Source: Moraxella catarrhalis
GTDB taxonomy: Bacteria; Pseudomonadota; Gammaproteobacteria; Pseudomonadales; Moraxellaceae
Assembly: GCF_001632285.1 (NCBI RefSeq)
Contig: NZ_LWAH01000001.1
Coordinates: 63,144-127,143, forward strand
Reading direction: 5' to 3'
Length of the DNA stretch: 64,000 nt
A program made the position numbers and the translations under genes. Positions 17,239 through 27,659 of this stretch are shown piece by piece; position 1 is the first letter of the stretch; every line of letters begins with the position of its first letter. Under the pieces are notes generated by a model. It had not been told where the DNA came from, made no database searches, and worked only from the letters and a program-made list of their open reading frames with translations.

Positions 17239-18243
17239 ATGAGTAAATTAACAACAGCAACTGTCTTGGCTTTTGAACGCAATTTGGATATTTCTGATGG
17301 TTTTATGGCACAAAAAAACAGCCAAAATGAAAACAGTGGGATTGTTCCTGTGCGTATTCAAGAAAAGTCTATCCGTGGCACAATCAGTAATCGTTTAAAA
17401 AATACCATTACAAATGACCCAGCTAAGCTTGATGCTGAAATTGAAAAAGCCAATTTACAAAAAGTAGATTCAGCATCTTTATTAGAAGATAATGATACTT
17501 TGATTGTGTCATGGACATGCAAAGTGCTACCATTTGACGGCAAGCCTAATGTCTGTAATGACCCAAATTATCAAGCCAAATTATTACAAACGGTGCAAGG
17601 CTACCTACAAGAGCATGGCGTAAAGACGCTGGCACATCGCTATGCAACCAATATCGCTAATGCCCGCTGGCTATGGCGTAACCGTATCGGTTCTGAAAAA
17701 ATTACGGTCAATGTGACATGCAAACTGGCAGATCAGCAGCAGACTTTAACTTTTGACGCCAAAAGCATTTCTATTCACAATTTTGATACACAAAACCCAG
17801 AGCTTATGACTTTGGCTAACTGGATTGAGCAAGGCTTAACCAATCAAGCATTTATTATTTTAAATATCACAGCAGAAGCGGTGGTTGGCTATGGTCAAGA
17901 AGTGTATCCATCACAAGAATTGATTTTGGATACAGGTAAAACCAAGAGCAAGGTTTTGTATCATATTAATGACAAAGCAGGCATTCATTCTCAAAAAATC
18001 GGCAATGCCATTCGTACCATTGATACTTGGTATCCAGACGCTCAATTTCCGATTGCAGTTGAGCCATATGGGCAGGTAACCACGATGGGTACGGCATTTC
18101 GTCAGCCTAAGCAAAAGCAGGATTTTTATTCCTTATTTGATGGCTGGATATTAAAAGATAACAAGCCAAGCGTAGAAAATCAGCACTATGTCATGGCGGT
18201 CTTGGTTCGTGGTGGTGTTTTTGGTGCAAGCGGAAAAGAATAA
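17239..18243 (+). CDS. csy3: Type I-F Csy3 (Cas7f) backbone subunit
   Basis: Backbone protein that polymerises along the crRNA spacer in the Csy complex. The ATG at 17239 (334 residues) is preferred over the in-frame ATG at 17221, because GGAG lies 8 bp before it and Csy3 proteins begin near LTTATVLAFERNL. The family segments TLAHRYATNIANARWLWRNRIG and VLVRGGVFGASGKE are clear. The stop overlaps the cas6f start (TAATG). Confidence 0.95.
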   Translation: MSKLTTATVLAFERNLDISDGFMAQKNSQNENSGIVPVRIQEKSIRGTISNRLKNTITNDPAKLDAEIEKANLQKVDSASLLEDNDTLIVSWTCKVLPFDGKPNVCNDPNYQAKLLQTVQGYLQEHGVKTLAHRYATNIANARWLWRNRIGSEKITVNVTCKLADQQQTLTFDAKSISIHNFDTQNPELMTLANWIEQGLTNQAFIILNITAEAVVGYGQEVYPSQELILDTGKTKSKVLYHINDKAGIHSQKIGNAIRTIDTWYPDAQFPIAVEPYGQVTTMGTAFRQPKQKQDFYSLFDGWILKDNKPSVENQHYVMAVLVRGGVFGASGKE

Positions 18244-18833
18244 TGAAATTTTATCAAGAAATTACCTTAATCCCCCAAGCGGATATCTCTCCTTATACGG
18301 TGTGGAGTAAGCTCTACACCCAGTTGCATCTTGCCTTTGTTGAGCAAAAAGATGAGCAAGATAAAACGGTTTATGGTGTGTCATTCCCACAGTATCGAAC
18401 CCGTGCTGATAAAAAAATTGCCTATTTGGGCTATAAGCTGCGAGTATTTGCACCGACTGAGCAGGCATTATCTGCCCTTAACTTGGATAAGTGGATTGAG
18501 CGTTTGGCGGACTATATCCATATCAGCAGTATTCGCTCCGTGCCAGATGATATCAAAGGATATGCAAATTATTATCGTGCCATTCCCAAAATGACACTTG
18601 ATGAGCGTATCACACATCAAGCCAAACGGCATGGCGTGCCTTATCATAAAGCGGCAGAGCGTTTTGAGAATTATAAAGAGCAATCATTGGTATACCCCCA
18701 TATCCAATTAACCAGCAAAAGTAATCATCGGTCTTATCCTTTGCACATTGGTAAACAGGCAGCGGAGGTTCTCACTGATGGTAGATTTGGCACTTATGGC
18801 CTTAGTCGTACAAGTAGTGTGCCTGAGTTTTAA
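18243..18833 (+). CDS. cas6f: Type I-F crRNA-processing endoribonuclease Cas6f (Csy4)
   Basis: Cuts pre-crRNA at the 3' base of each repeat hairpin and stays bound to it. The protein has 196 residues and keeps the catalytic His at position 29 (YTQLHLAF), as in the Pseudomonas enzyme. An Arg-rich middle region and the C-terminal GTYGLSRTSSVPEF are also typical. Its substrates here would be the array repeats and, by structure, the two degenerate repeats at 5454-5522. It is the last gene of the defence string; no convincing terminator follows directly. Confidence 0.95.
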   Translation: MKFYQEITLIPQADISPYTVWSKLYTQLHLAFVEQKDEQDKTVYGVSFPQYRTRADKKIAYLGYKLRVFAPTEQALSALNLDKWIERLADYIHISSIRSVPDDIKGYANYYRAIPKMTLDERITHQAKRHGVPYHKAAERFENYKEQSLVYPHIQLTSKSNHRSYPLHIGKQAAEVLTDGRFGTYGLSRTSSVPEF

Positions 18834-18955
18834 TCATCAGATGTTAAGGTTTGTATGGTAGCTTTTATCCAACGCTTTCAAAGATTTGTTTTGACACAGT
18901 GATATCAAATCAATGATTGAGCAGGTTTTGGTAAATCCTTAGCCAATTTGGGTCA

Positions 18956-18969
18956 ATATTTGTTATAAT
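18956..18969 (+). promoter_or_regulatory. Predicted extended -10 promoter of yggX
   Basis: TGTTATAAT at about 18961-18969 is a TG-N-TATAAT extended -10 element. It lies about 40 bp before the yggX start and downstream of the cas6f stop. No good -35 is seen, which an extended -10 does not need. It suggests that yggX is transcribed separately from the CRISPR operon. Confidence 0.4.
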
Positions 18970-19010
18970 CAGTTCAACCGAATTTTTTACTTAATAAGAT
19001 GAGGGCAATT

Positions 19011-19301
19011 ATGCAAACCTTTAACCCGAATGACCATATGGTTTTTTGTCGTAAATATCAACAAAATCTTCCCAAATTACCCAATCCACCGTTTCCTAAT
19101 GCTAAAGGTCAAGAAATCCAAGATACCATATCTGCCAAAGCTTGGAATGCATGGCTTGAGTTACAGACCATGCTGATTAATGAAAAGCATCTAAGTATGA
19201 TTGACCCACAAGCAAAAAAATATCTCAATGAACAGCGTGAGAAGTTTTTGGATAATGGCGATTATGAAAAACCTGCAGGTTATAAACCACTAAAAGCTTA
19301 A
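19011..19301 (+). CDS. yggX: Fe(2+)-trafficking / oxidative damage protection protein YggX
   Basis: Small cytosolic protein linked to iron trafficking and protection of Fe-S clusters. The 96-residue product has the family core VFCRKY near the start and [20 protein letters not shown] in the middle, then a charged C-terminus. The ATG at 19011 is chosen because AGGG lies 5 bp upstream; an in-frame ATG at 18999 overlaps that site. It borders the defence island and is probably the first ordinary chromosomal gene to its right. Confidence 0.9.
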   Translation: MQTFNPNDHMVFCRKYQQNLPKLPNPPFPNAKGQEIQDTISAKAWNAWLELQTMLINEKHLSMIDPQAKKYLNEQREKFLDNGDYEKPAGYKPLKA

Positions 19302-19374
19302 TACCGATGATCGGTGATAATCATAAAGCGATCATTGGATCGTGGCACATCAACCAAGATTATAAGGAGATAAT

Positions 19375-19851
19375 ATGTTGAAAGTTGCAAGCATTTTTGA
19401 GCCGATATTGACAGGTGATGATAGGCCTAAGCTGTTGCATGACTATCCTGTCGTTCATGTGCAGCCAATTGCATGGGGCGATATGGACGGCTTTAATCAT
19501 GTGAATAATGTGGCTTATTATCGCTATGCTGAATCGGCTCGTATTGCCTACATGCGTGCGATTGGTTTTATGGCAGCACGAGAGGATTTATTGACGATTT
19601 TAGCAAGTTCATCCATACAGTATCGCCGTCCTGTAACCTATCCTGATACGCTACTAATCGGCGTGCGTATTAAGCACCTCGGTAGCACCAGTGTTGTCCA
19701 AGAATATGCAATGTACAGTCAAGCCCAACAAGCGCTGGTTGCAAGCGGTGAAGCGGTCATTGTCCGCACGGATATGAACATGGTCAAGATGCCGTGGTCA
19801 GATGAGGAGCGTGCTTTGATTGAACGGTTTGAGAACCGTCGTTTTGATTAA
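19375..19851 (+). CDS. Acyl-CoA thioesterase of the 4-hydroxybenzoyl-CoA thioesterase (hot-dog) family
   Basis: The 158-residue hot-dog protein shows the family active-site motif WGDMDGFNHVNNVAYYRYAE, with the catalytic Asp in DMDGFNHVN. It should hydrolyse acyl-CoA thioesters, but the substrate cannot be told (YbgC- or FadM-like). A strong AAGGAG precedes the ATG. It is followed by a long hairpin terminator at 19925-19962. Confidence 0.85.
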   Translation: MLKVASIFEPILTGDDRPKLLHDYPVVHVQPIAWGDMDGFNHVNNVAYYRYAESARIAYMRAIGFMAAREDLLTILASSSIQYRRPVTYPDTLLIGVRIKHLGSTSVVQEYAMYSQAQQALVASGEAVIVRTDMNMVKMPWSDEERALIERFENRRFD

Positions 19852-20169
19852 TTGATGCTAAGCTTTGGCATTTGGCATAAAATATGGCTGTTTAAAAATC
19901 AGAGTGTGGGTAAGCTTTTTAAGTAAAGGCTTGTTTGATCATTTGCCATCAAACAAGTCTTTATTGTCAAACCATAGATTGGGCCATTTTGATACAAACA
20001 TGGATGAAATCATCAAATGTTATCTTATTTATACATATGTTATCAATAAATTGTTATCAAGGGCAGGTATATCCAAGTTTAAGTGATCAAAAATCACTTA
20101 AAACAATCTACTTTTGACATTTAAATGTCAATTTAAGCTTTGGTAAAAAACTTGATTGTTATTGATTGG
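19852..20169. other. Intergenic region between convergent genes with several hairpins
   Basis: No credible gene is seen. It holds the strong hairpin at 19925-19962, a smaller one (AAGTGAT / ATCACTT, 20081-20099) and the perfect 18-bp palindrome TTGACATTTAAATGTCAA at 20114-20131. These are probably terminators for the gene on the left and for mpl on the right. Short open frames here look random. Confidence 0.6.
19925..19962 (+). terminator. Long hairpin terminator after the thioesterase gene
   Basis: A 15-bp stem with one G-U pair (19925-19939 with 19948-19962) encloses an 8-nt loop and ends in TCTTTATT. It could act in both directions. Confidence 0.65.
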
Positions 20170-21552
20170 CTAAGGTTGGCTTAGTGCATCCAGCAGTCGT
20201 CCGTGAATATTTTCAAAGTCACCATTAGACATGATGATGATCGCATCGCCTGCTTTGGCATATGTTTTTATATGCTCAATGATGGCGTTGATACTGTCTA
20301 GTACACGCTGATTGGGCGTAGAACCAATGGCTTCTTTGAGACCCCAAGTCAGTCCTTGTGGCTCATACCAAATAACCTGATCTGCGATGGCTGCTGATGC
20401 TGCCAAATGTGGTCGATGACTGCCAAGTTTCATTGTATTTGAGCGTGGTTCAATAATTGCCCAAATACGCCGAGGAGCTAGGCGTTTTTTAGCACCATCA
20501 AGTGTGGTGCTGATGGCGGTTGGGTGATGTGCAAAATCATCAAATACCAAAATATCATCAACATCACCAATCAACTCCATACGCCGCTTAATACCACCAA
20601 AATGCGACAGGGCAGTACACGCCATTTCAACCGACACACCGATATGATGTGCCGCAGCGATGGCGGTCAATGCATTATTGACATTGTGTAGACCGCTCAT
20701 TGACCAGCGAACCATGGCTGATGTGTTGTTGTGATGTACCCAAAATGATGAACCGTCGTTGGCATCTAGTTTGGCTTGCCACTCGGCATCGCCATTTAGG
20801 CTTGTACGCACCACGGTCGTCCAAACGCCTTTATCTAATGTTGTCTCTAGGCTTGGAGTGTTTGCAGGTATGATGATTTGACCTTTAGATGGTATCATAC
20901 GAATCATATGATGAAATTGGGTCTGGATGGCATCAAGATCTGCAAAAATATCAGCATGATCGTATTCTAGATTATTTAAAATGGCTGTCGTTGGCCGATA
21001 ATGTACAAATTTTGAGCGTTTGTCAAAAAATGCTGAATCATATTCATCGGCTTCAATGACAAAAAATTGCTTGCCTAAATATGAGCTGTGCTGAAACGCC
21101 AAGCTTAGGCGTCTATCATCTGTATTGACAAGCGGCACGCCACCAATTAAAAATCCTGTATCAATGCCTGAGAATTGTAAAATCCATGCCAACATGGTTG
21201 TTGTTGTGGTTTTGCCATGTGTACCTGCAACCGCTAAGACATGGCGATCCTTGAGCACTGTTTCGTATAAAAACTGCGGGCCTGAAGTGTAGGGCAACCG
21301 TTCATTTAACATATATTCAATGGCTGGCATACCTCGCTTACATGCATTACCCACGACGATTAAATTAGGCGTAGGTATCAAGTGTTCTGCGTGATAACCC
21401 TCCCAAACCTCCACGCCAGCATCAGCAAGCTGCGTACTCATCGGCGGGTAAATATTGGCATCTGAGCCAGTCACTGTATGACCCAAATCACGAGCCAGCA
21501 GAGCCAACGAACCCATAAAAGTACCACAAATACCTAAAATATGAATGTGCAT
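20170..21552 (-). CDS. mpl: UDP-N-acetylmuramate:L-alanyl-gamma-D-glutamyl-meso-diaminopimelate ligase
   Basis: Cytosolic Mur-family ligase that re-uses the cell wall tripeptide by joining it to UDP-MurNAc. The 460-residue protein begins MHIHILGICGTFMGSLALLA, has the Mur ligase P-loop AGTHGKTTTTTML, and contains FDDFAHHPTAI as in Mpl and MurC. The start at 21552 is the only fitting ATG. Intact. Confidence 0.95.
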   Translation of the reverse strand: MHIHILGICGTFMGSLALLARDLGHTVTGSDANIYPPMSTQLADAGVEVWEGYHAEHLIPTPNLIVVGNACKRGMPAIEYMLNERLPYTSGPQFLYETVLKDRHVLAVAGTHGKTTTTTMLAWILQFSGIDTGFLIGGVPLVNTDDRRLSLAFQHSSYLGKQFFVIEADEYDSAFFDKRSKFVHYRPTTAILNNLEYDHADIFADLDAIQTQFHHMIRMIPSKGQIIIPANTPSLETTLDKGVWTTVVRTSLNGDAEWQAKLDANDGSSFWVHHNNTSAMVRWSMSGLHNVNNALTAIAAAHHIGVSVEMACTALSHFGGIKRRMELIGDVDDILVFDDFAHHPTAISTTLDGAKKRLAPRRIWAIIEPRSNTMKLGSHRPHLAASAAIADQVIWYEPQGLTWGLKEAIGSTPNQRVLDSINAIIEHIKTYAKAGDAIIIMSNGDFENIHGRLLDALSQP

Positions 21553-21643
21553 GATAATCCTTAGCGGTAATGTTTTTATGATACCAAAGTCTTAGGTAGG
21601 CTTTGGTGGCATCCTAAAGCCTAATATTTAATAAATGCTGTAT

Positions 21644-22153
21644 TTATCGGTTGTTACTTAATATTTTCTTTAAAATGATCACCTGAATCAAAGCGATGAT
21701 CATGAATAAAATCATGGCTTGTGCAGGAATTGATAGCCCCATCAATGTCCAGTCAATCATGCCGCAATCACCATTGCCTGTTAGTACGGTTGTGAGTACC
21801 TTTGACATGGGCATGGTCTGCACCCAATACTCAAGCCCTGGACCACAGGCAGGTGGCTGGGCTGATGGGGCATAGTGAATCCAAGTATGACGAGCTGCCA
21901 CCCCAAACCCCCAAAGCGTGCCTACCATACTACCAACCCAAAGTATTAAACGCACCAGTTTCTGGCGTGGGTTGATGATGGCAGCAAGCAAGGCGAATAT
22001 ACCCATGATCCAAAGCCCAATACGCTGAAAAATGCACAAAGGGCATGGGTCTAGCATTAAGTAATTTTGTAAATAACCAATAGCATAAACACTGCCTGCC
22101 ACCATGATGAGTGACAAGATAATATTGAGTGTGCGATAGTTTGGCATCGTCAT
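21644..22153 (-). CDS. dsbB: Disulfide bond formation protein DsbB
   Basis: Inner-membrane protein that re-oxidises DsbA and passes electrons to quinones. The 169-residue product has four hydrophobic segments, the first periplasmic pair C-x-x-C in DPCPLCIFQRIGL, and the second Cys pair in CGPGLEYWV...GNGDCG. The start may be the ATG at 22153 or the one two codons in. It stands alone between mpl and gshA. Confidence 0.93.
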   Translation of the reverse strand: MTMPNYRTLNIILSLIMVAGSVYAIGYLQNYLMLDPCPLCIFQRIGLWIMGIFALLAAIINPRQKLVRLILWVGSMVGTLWGFGVAARHTWIHYAPSAQPPACGPGLEYWVQTMPMSKVLTTVLTGNGDCGMIDWTLMGLSIPAQAMILFMIIALIQVIILKKILSNNR

Positions 22154-22258
22154 GATAAGCTCTTTTGGGTGAGTGAATGGTGAAAAATAATCCTATAAAA
22201 GCCCATATATGTTTTATGATGAACCATCAGGCCTACCAACCCTTTCATGTTTTATGCT

Positions 22259-23809
22259 TCAGCGGTAGGCTTTTAGATAGTCATAAAATCCTATCGTATC
22301 AGTAGCTTCCAGCTGGGCTTGTTCAATCAAGGAGGTGCGTGCAAGCTCATCAAACTCAGCCTCATCAACACGACTTAGTGTATGGGATAACAGTTCGGTT
22401 TGGTGCTTTTGAGCCAGTAATTTACCTAACGCCCAGGTGCCACCCACACGGTGTGAATCGGCAATGATTTGTGCTGATAAGGTAAAATCTGGATTGATTG
22501 CTTTGCCTTGCATCATTGTCAAGGCAGTGCGGTACTGGTTACTGCCATGATGTGCATCAAACGCATCGGCGATGGTCTGCATTTGGGTTAAGTGATGGAT
22601 AATCCAATCATGTAGATTTTCTTTACCAAAATCAGTATCAATGGCGATGCCTGCTTGTCTGCCATGATTGACGACAATATCAATATTTTGATTTAGGCGT
22701 TTTTCTTCTTCTGGCATGAGATAAGGCGAGTCGGTAAATAAGCAATACAATGCCAGAATCTCCAAAAAACACGCCGTTACGCTTGTAATCCCAATATCAG
22801 AATAAGGGTCAAGGTCAATGGCACGAAATTCTACATAAGCGATTCCTCGTGCTTGCAGTGCTTGCGTGGGTGTCTCAGAAGCTGTGGCAGTTTGTTTCGG
22901 GCGGATGGGGCTGTAATATTCGTTTTCAATTTGTAGAATGTGGTTGTTAATCTGAATGGGTACGCCATGAGCGTCGTCCACGCCGATGGCTTCAAAATCA
23001 GCATAAGGCGTTCCAATGGCTGCTTGCAGGCCTTTAATATATTCGTCCAAATGATTATAGCGAATATCCAAATCCTCTTGGGCGCTATTGGTATAACCAA
23101 GCTTACCCATACGCAGGCTTGTACCGTTTGGCTGATGGTAGCTACAAGTTGTACCAAGTGGTATCAAATTATGCTGGCGACCGCTCACAAAAGTACCGCA
23201 TACCGCAGGGCTTGCACCAAGCAAATATAGTACCAAAGGTGTCAGGCGCTTAAAATTGCGAATCAATGCCAAGTATTTATCATTTTTAAAGGCGGTTAAA
23301 TCCTTTGCACCCTCGGCATGTTGCCATACACCAAATAAATCATCGCCGACGGATAAATTATAATGCAAGCCTGCAATCGTTTGCATTTTACGGCCATAGC
23401 GTACCCCAAGCCCTGAGCGGTACAGCGTTTTGAGTTTACCGATATTTGACGAGCCATAGTCCGCCAATGGAATATCACTGTCGGTATCAGAGGTCATACA
23501 AGGCATGGATAACGGCCACATCAGTTCATCATTTTCTAAACTGCGATGCACTAAAACATGCAAATCACGCAGCATATCAAGTGCTTGTTTAATTGATGGC
23601 ATGGGCTTGGTAATCAGCTCAAGCAGGTTTTCAGAATAATCGGTCGTGATATAAGGATGTGTCAGCTTAGAGCCAAGTTTGGCAGGATGAAAGGTCTTGG
23701 CAGAATAGCCGTCAGGCTGCATTCTTAAGCCTTCTTTTTCGATACCACGCTGCATCCCTGCAACAAGACTGGGTTTAAACCAAAAAGGGAGTGTAAAGGT
23801 AGATGTCAT
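22259..23809 (-). CDS. gshA: Glutamate-cysteine ligase (GshA type)
   Basis: First enzyme of glutathione synthesis. The frame is open further upstream, but the ATG at 23809 (516 residues) starts MTSTFTLPFWFKPSLVAGMQ and runs into GIEKEGLRM, the typical N-terminus of proteobacterial GshA. Further family segments are YSENLLELITKPMPS, GLHYNLSVGDDLFG and YVEFRAIDLDPYS. No shine-through to neighbours; probably monocistronic. Confidence 0.95.
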   Translation of the reverse strand: MTSTFTLPFWFKPSLVAGMQRGIEKEGLRMQPDGYSAKTFHPAKLGSKLTHPYITTDYSENLLELITKPMPSIKQALDMLRDLHVLVHRSLENDELMWPLSMPCMTSDTDSDIPLADYGSSNIGKLKTLYRSGLGVRYGRKMQTIAGLHYNLSVGDDLFGVWQHAEGAKDLTAFKNDKYLALIRNFKRLTPLVLYLLGASPAVCGTFVSGRQHNLIPLGTTCSYHQPNGTSLRMGKLGYTNSAQEDLDIRYNHLDEYIKGLQAAIGTPYADFEAIGVDDAHGVPIQINNHILQIENEYYSPIRPKQTATASETPTQALQARGIAYVEFRAIDLDPYSDIGITSVTACFLEILALYCLFTDSPYLMPEEEKRLNQNIDIVVNHGRQAGIAIDTDFGKENLHDWIIHHLTQMQTIADAFDAHHGSNQYRTALTMMQGKAINPDFTLSAQIIADSHRVGGTWALGKLLAQKHQTELLSHTLSRVDEAEFDELARTSLIEQAQLEATDTIGFYDYLKAYR

Positions 23810-23958
23810 GGCAGATACTTGATTGATGATGAGGTGCCAAATTAAAAGCACGATGAGTATATTATAAGTCCAAGCGTCTTTGTTGGCAAAATTATTTGTA
23901 CAAAGCTTACAGTCGTGCCACCAAAAAGATGGCACAGTGACTGATCGCTGTCAAGTGA

Positions 23959-24291
23959 CTAGATAGAAAATGATGAGCCACAACCGCAAGTCGTGGTCGC
24001 ACTTGGGTTATTGACAATAAAGCGAGAGCCTTCTAAGCCTTCGGTGTAGTCAATGGTTGAGCCGACCAAATATTGATAGCTTAAAGAATCCACGACCAAA
24101 ATCTCTGAACCATTATCAAAAGTGGTATCATCATCGCCCAATTCTTCGGCAAAATCAAACCCATAGCTAAACCCCGAACAGCCGCCGCCCGTCACATAGA
24201 CACGCAACATTAAGGCGTCATTGCCTTCGGTATGTTTGAGCTTGGCGAGCTTGGCAGCGGCTTTATTTGTGAGGGTAAGACCTGTATTCAT
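23959..24291 (-). CDS. erpA: Iron-sulfur cluster insertion protein ErpA
   Basis: A-type carrier that delivers Fe-S clusters to target enzymes. The 110-residue HesB/IscA-family protein has the three conserved cysteines: one in [11 protein letters not shown] and two in the terminal [10 protein letters not shown]. The wording around them ([21 protein letters not shown]) fits ErpA better than IscA. No isc or suf genes are adjacent. Confidence 0.92.
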   Translation of the reverse strand: MNTGLTLTNKAAAKLAKLKHTEGNDALMLRVYVTGGGCSGFSYGFDFAEELGDDDTTFDNGSEILVVDSLSYQYLVGSTIDYTEGLEGSRFIVNNPSATTTCGCGSSFSI

Positions 24292-24437
24292 ATGAACCTT
24301 ATCAAGTAAAAAGAGTGTCTATTTAAATAAGACCAACTGATGATTATACAAGGTTTTAAGGGTAAAAATAAACCTTAATTGATAAATTCTGTCAAAGTTG
24401 TTGAGTGGTCAAAGCCCGTGGTTGGTCAAATTATGAT

Positions 24438-25298
24438 TTATAGCCCATCCCACTCAGCATGATTAAAATTAATCACTTTGGGTCTTTTGGGACGCTCAGG
24501 CGACTGCTGCAATGCCCGACTGCGATGTACCAAAAAATCAAGCAAATGATTGCGGATTTTGTAATATTGATGATGGTGATGGATACTATCACGATGACGT
24601 GGTTTGGGAATGGTATTTTCAACAATTTCTGCCAAAAATGCCCGTGGACCATTGCTCATCAAAAAAATGCGATCAGCAAGTAAAATCGCCTCATCAATGT
24701 CATGAGTAATCATAAATACCGTCTGATGGGTGTCTGCAACAATATTGACAAGCTCATCTTGGATGACGCCACGGGTGAGTGCATCAAGCGCCCCAAAAGG
24801 CTCATCCATCAGCAAAAGTTCAGGTTTTGTCGCAAAAGCGCGCGCAATGCCCACACGCTGCTTCATACCGCCTGATAATTGGCTTGGTTTTTTGTCTTTG
24901 ACTTTGGCAAGTCCAACCATGCCCAAATAAAAGTCGATTTGACGGTTTGTCTCGGCGACTGATAAATTTGGGGTTTTGGCTTTAAGTGCAAAACCGATGT
25001 TCTTACCGACCGTAAGCCAAGGCAGTAGTGCATGACTTTGGAACACCACACCACGCTCAAGTGAAGGTTGGGTGACTGGCTTATCATACATCAAAATCTC
25101 GCCAAAGCTTGCTACCTCAAGCCCTGCTAGGGCATTTAAGATGGTGGATTTACCGCAGCCTGAATGACCGATAAGGCAGATGAATTCGTTTTTTTGGATA
25201 TTAAAATTCACATTTTCAAAAATATTTTCGCCATCACCGTAGCGTTTGGTGAGTGCATTAACCTGAATGAGTGGTGAAGCGGTTTGATTATTCAACAT
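24438..25298 (-). CDS. ABC transporter ATP-binding protein, nitrate/sulfonate/taurine type
   Basis: Energy-coupling subunit of an importer. The 286-residue protein has Walker [10 protein letters not shown], the signature [14 protein letters not shown] and Walker [13 protein letters not shown], and resembles NrtD/SsuB/TauB. It overlaps the permease gene by 11 bp, and with the permease and binding protein forms a full importer. The substrate is not certain. Confidence 0.92.
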   Translation of the reverse strand: MLNNQTASPLIQVNALTKRYGDGENIFENVNFNIQKNEFICLIGHSGCGKSTILNALAGLEVASFGEILMYDKPVTQPSLERGVVFQSHALLPWLTVGKNIGFALKAKTPNLSVAETNRQIDFYLGMVGLAKVKDKKPSQLSGGMKQRVGIARAFATKPELLLMDEPFGALDALTRGVIQDELVNIVADTHQTVFMITHDIDEAILLADRIFLMSNGPRAFLAEIVENTIPKPRHRDSIHHHHQYYKIRNHLLDFLVHRSRALQQSPERPKRPKVINFNHAEWDGL

Positions 25299-26172
25299 AA
25301 CTCACCTTTTTTTGTAATATTGCAAACAACATATCCAAAATCATGCCCATAAGACCAATGAGCAGCACCGCAAAAATCACATTGGCAAGTGATAAATTAT
25401 TCCACTGATTCCACACAAAATAGCCAATTCCTGTGCCACCGACAAGCATCTCGGCTGCCACAATCACAAGCCAAGCAATCCCCATAGAAATCCGCATGCC
25501 TGTGACGATGGTGGGAGCTGCGGCAGGGATGACAATTTTGGTGGCGGTCTTTAGTGGGCTAAGCTCAAGCGTCTTGGCGACATTACGCCACTCTCGGCGT
25601 ACTGATGCCACACCAAAGGCTGTATTGGTAAGCATTGGCCAAATAGAACAAATAAAAATCACAAAAATGCTTGATGCGTTAGAGTCTTTAATCGTATAAA
25701 GCGCAATCGGCATCCACGCCAATGGTGAGATGGGCTTTAAGATCTGAACAAAAGGCGTGGCAGCACTGCCAAGCACAGGTGACATACCAATGGCATAACC
25801 CAAAGGAATCGCTACAATCATCGCCAAGAAAAATCCAAGCAACACCCGCCCAATGGAGTAACCAAGCTGTATGCCAATGCCTTTATCATTCAATCCCTTG
25901 TCATAAAATGGGTCAGAGATATGCACCCATGCAGTCTTAGCAAACTCTGTTGGGCTTGGAAATTCGCTTTTTTGGATAGCGACAATCGCCCCAGGCTTGG
26001 TAAATTCAGGTATATCACCCATCAAAATACGATACTCTAGACGCAAAGGATCGGTGGGTGCGGTGATTTGTTTGGGTAGGGTAGCGGTGTGCCAAATGCC
26101 AATCACACTCAAGACAATGAGCAGTGATAATAGATAGCCTTTGGCTTTGGTCGATAAAGATTTATGTGCCAT
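25288..26172 (-). CDS. ABC transporter permease, nitrate/sulfonate type
   Basis: Inner-membrane channel of the importer. The ATG at 26172 (294 residues) has AGGGAG 6 bp upstream and begins [18 protein letters not shown]; the frame is open to 26238, but the extra residues lack family likeness. Several transmembrane helices and the EAA-like loop ([20 protein letters not shown]) are visible. Overlaps both neighbours by about 11 bp. Confidence 0.9.
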   Translation of the reverse strand: MAHKSLSTKAKGYLLSLLIVLSVIGIWHTATLPKQITAPTDPLRLEYRILMGDIPEFTKPGAIVAIQKSEFPSPTEFAKTAWVHISDPFYDKGLNDKGIGIQLGYSIGRVLLGFFLAMIVAIPLGYAIGMSPVLGSAATPFVQILKPISPLAWMPIALYTIKDSNASSIFVIFICSIWPMLTNTAFGVASVRREWRNVAKTLELSPLKTATKIVIPAAAPTIVTGMRISMGIAWLVIVAAEMLVGGTGIGYFVWNQWNNLSLANVIFAVLLIGLMGMILDMLFAILQKKVSYVE

Positions 26173-27577
26173 GTAATCTCCCTGTGGATTTGTGTCCGAT
26201 GGCAAATGAGTCCAAATATGCATCAGGATCGGTAGCATTAAATTGCTTACCCATCACGGTAATTTTTGGCTCATCGTCTTTGACCGTGTAGCCCATGGCT
26301 TGCATTTGTTTTTTGGCATCCGTGAGCATAAATACCTGATTTGCGATATCTTGATAATTGATGTTGCCTGTTATATAGCCCCACCGCTTCATCTGAGTCA
26401 TCATCCAAGCTGCTACTGAGTGCCACGGCATCACATCAAATCCCATGCGATCAGGCACATCTTGGATGGTGTCCACACCATCAGCAAAACGCCCCATGAT
26501 AGATTGGCGTAGCACCAGTTCAGGTTGATTAAGATAATTGGCAGGTGAGAGCAGTTTGGATAAGTCTTTACGAATACTTGGTTTATTTGCCATCACATTG
26601 GCTTTAATGATGGCACGATACATCGCCAAAAAAGTTTGGGGATAATCATTAATGAAGCTTTGAGATGTCCCAAACGAGCAGCATGGGTGACCATTCCAAA
26701 TATCTCGACTTAGGGTATGGATATAGCCCGCCTTATCCCAAACCGCACGCTGATTGAACGGCTCAGGACCAAAAAACCCATCAATATTACCTGCTTTGAG
26801 ATTGGCGATCATATCAGGTGGCGTCGTTAAACGCAGTTTGACATCTTTATCAGGATCTAGCCCATGCTCGGCTAAAAAGTAGCGTAGCAGATAATTATGA
26901 ATACTGTGCTCAAACGGAATGGCAAAAGTCATACCTTTCCAGTTTTTGGGATTGCGGTTATTTTTATGCTTAAGCGCCATAACGAGTGCTTGACCGTTCG
27001 TGTTTTGTATGGCGGCAACTTTCATATTCTGCTTGGCTGAGCCAAGTCCAAGATTGATGGCAATTGGCATCGGTGCCAAAAAATGTGCAGCGTCCAGCTC
27101 TCGGTTCATCATCTGGTCTCTGACCAACGCCCAGCCTGCCCGTTTTAATAAATTGGCTTTGATGCCTTGTTCTGCATAATAACCAAGCGGATCTGCCATA
27201 ATGAGCGGTGTTGCGCATAAAATGGGTAAAAAGCCAATATCCACCGACTTTTTTTCAGGCTTAAGCGTGTCAATGGCGGCAGCCTCTTGGAGCGTTGCGA
27301 TGGGCAAAACACTGGCAATCGCTGCTAAAGCGGTTGTCTTACCGACAGTTTTAAAAAACGCACGACGGGTCGGCTCATCTGGAAATAAAGCTTTGATTGC
27401 CACCGCTTCAATAAAATCAGTATTGGTATGCTCAATACGGCTGTGATCAGAGACGCCTTCAAAGCGATTATCCAAAGATAACTTGTCATCACACTCGCTT
27501 TGGCTGCGATGGTTACCACAGCGGCAACCAAAATTAAGCGGCTTGTCAGTATCGTCGGGGCGAAAAATATTTGACAT
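26162..27577 (-). CDS. CmpA/NrtA-family ABC transporter substrate-binding protein with Tat signal
   Basis: Periplasmic binding subunit. The protein (471 residues) begins with about 85 residues containing a small Cys-rich part (FGCRCGNHRSQSEC), then a twin-arginine signal (TRRAFFKTVGKTTALAAIAS) ending near LQEAAA. Mature domain motifs such as GHPCCSFGTSQSFI and DGFFGPEPFN fit the NrtA/CmpA family, which binds nitrate or bicarbonate. In this operon, next to redox enzymes, a different small anion is possible. The long sequence before the RR pair is unusual for a Tat leader, so a later start is possible. Confidence 0.88.
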   Translation of the reverse strand: MSNIFRPDDTDKPLNFGCRCGNHRSQSECDDKLSLDNRFEGVSDHSRIEHTNTDFIEAVAIKALFPDEPTRRAFFKTVGKTTALAAIASVLPIATLQEAAAIDTLKPEKKSVDIGFLPILCATPLIMADPLGYYAEQGIKANLLKRAGWALVRDQMMNRELDAAHFLAPMPIAINLGLGSAKQNMKVAAIQNTNGQALVMALKHKNNRNPKNWKGMTFAIPFEHSIHNYLLRYFLAEHGLDPDKDVKLRLTTPPDMIANLKAGNIDGFFGPEPFNQRAVWDKAGYIHTLSRDIWNGHPCCSFGTSQSFINDYPQTFLAMYRAIIKANVMANKPSIRKDLSKLLSPANYLNQPELVLRQSIMGRFADGVDTIQDVPDRMGFDVMPWHSVAAWMMTQMKRWGYITGNINYQDIANQVFMLTDAKKQMQAMGYTVKDDEPKITVMGKQFNATDPDAYLDSFAIGHKSTGRLHGT

Positions 27578-27659
27578 GATAAAATATCAACTTATAAGAC
27601 AATCAAGCAACATACCGTTTTTGATGATTCTTTGGCGGTGGGTGTGCTTGATCTGATGT

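Noticed and set aside
19865-20117. Short open frames after the thioesterase gene
   Set aside because: They run through a hairpin terminator and have no recognisable protein character.
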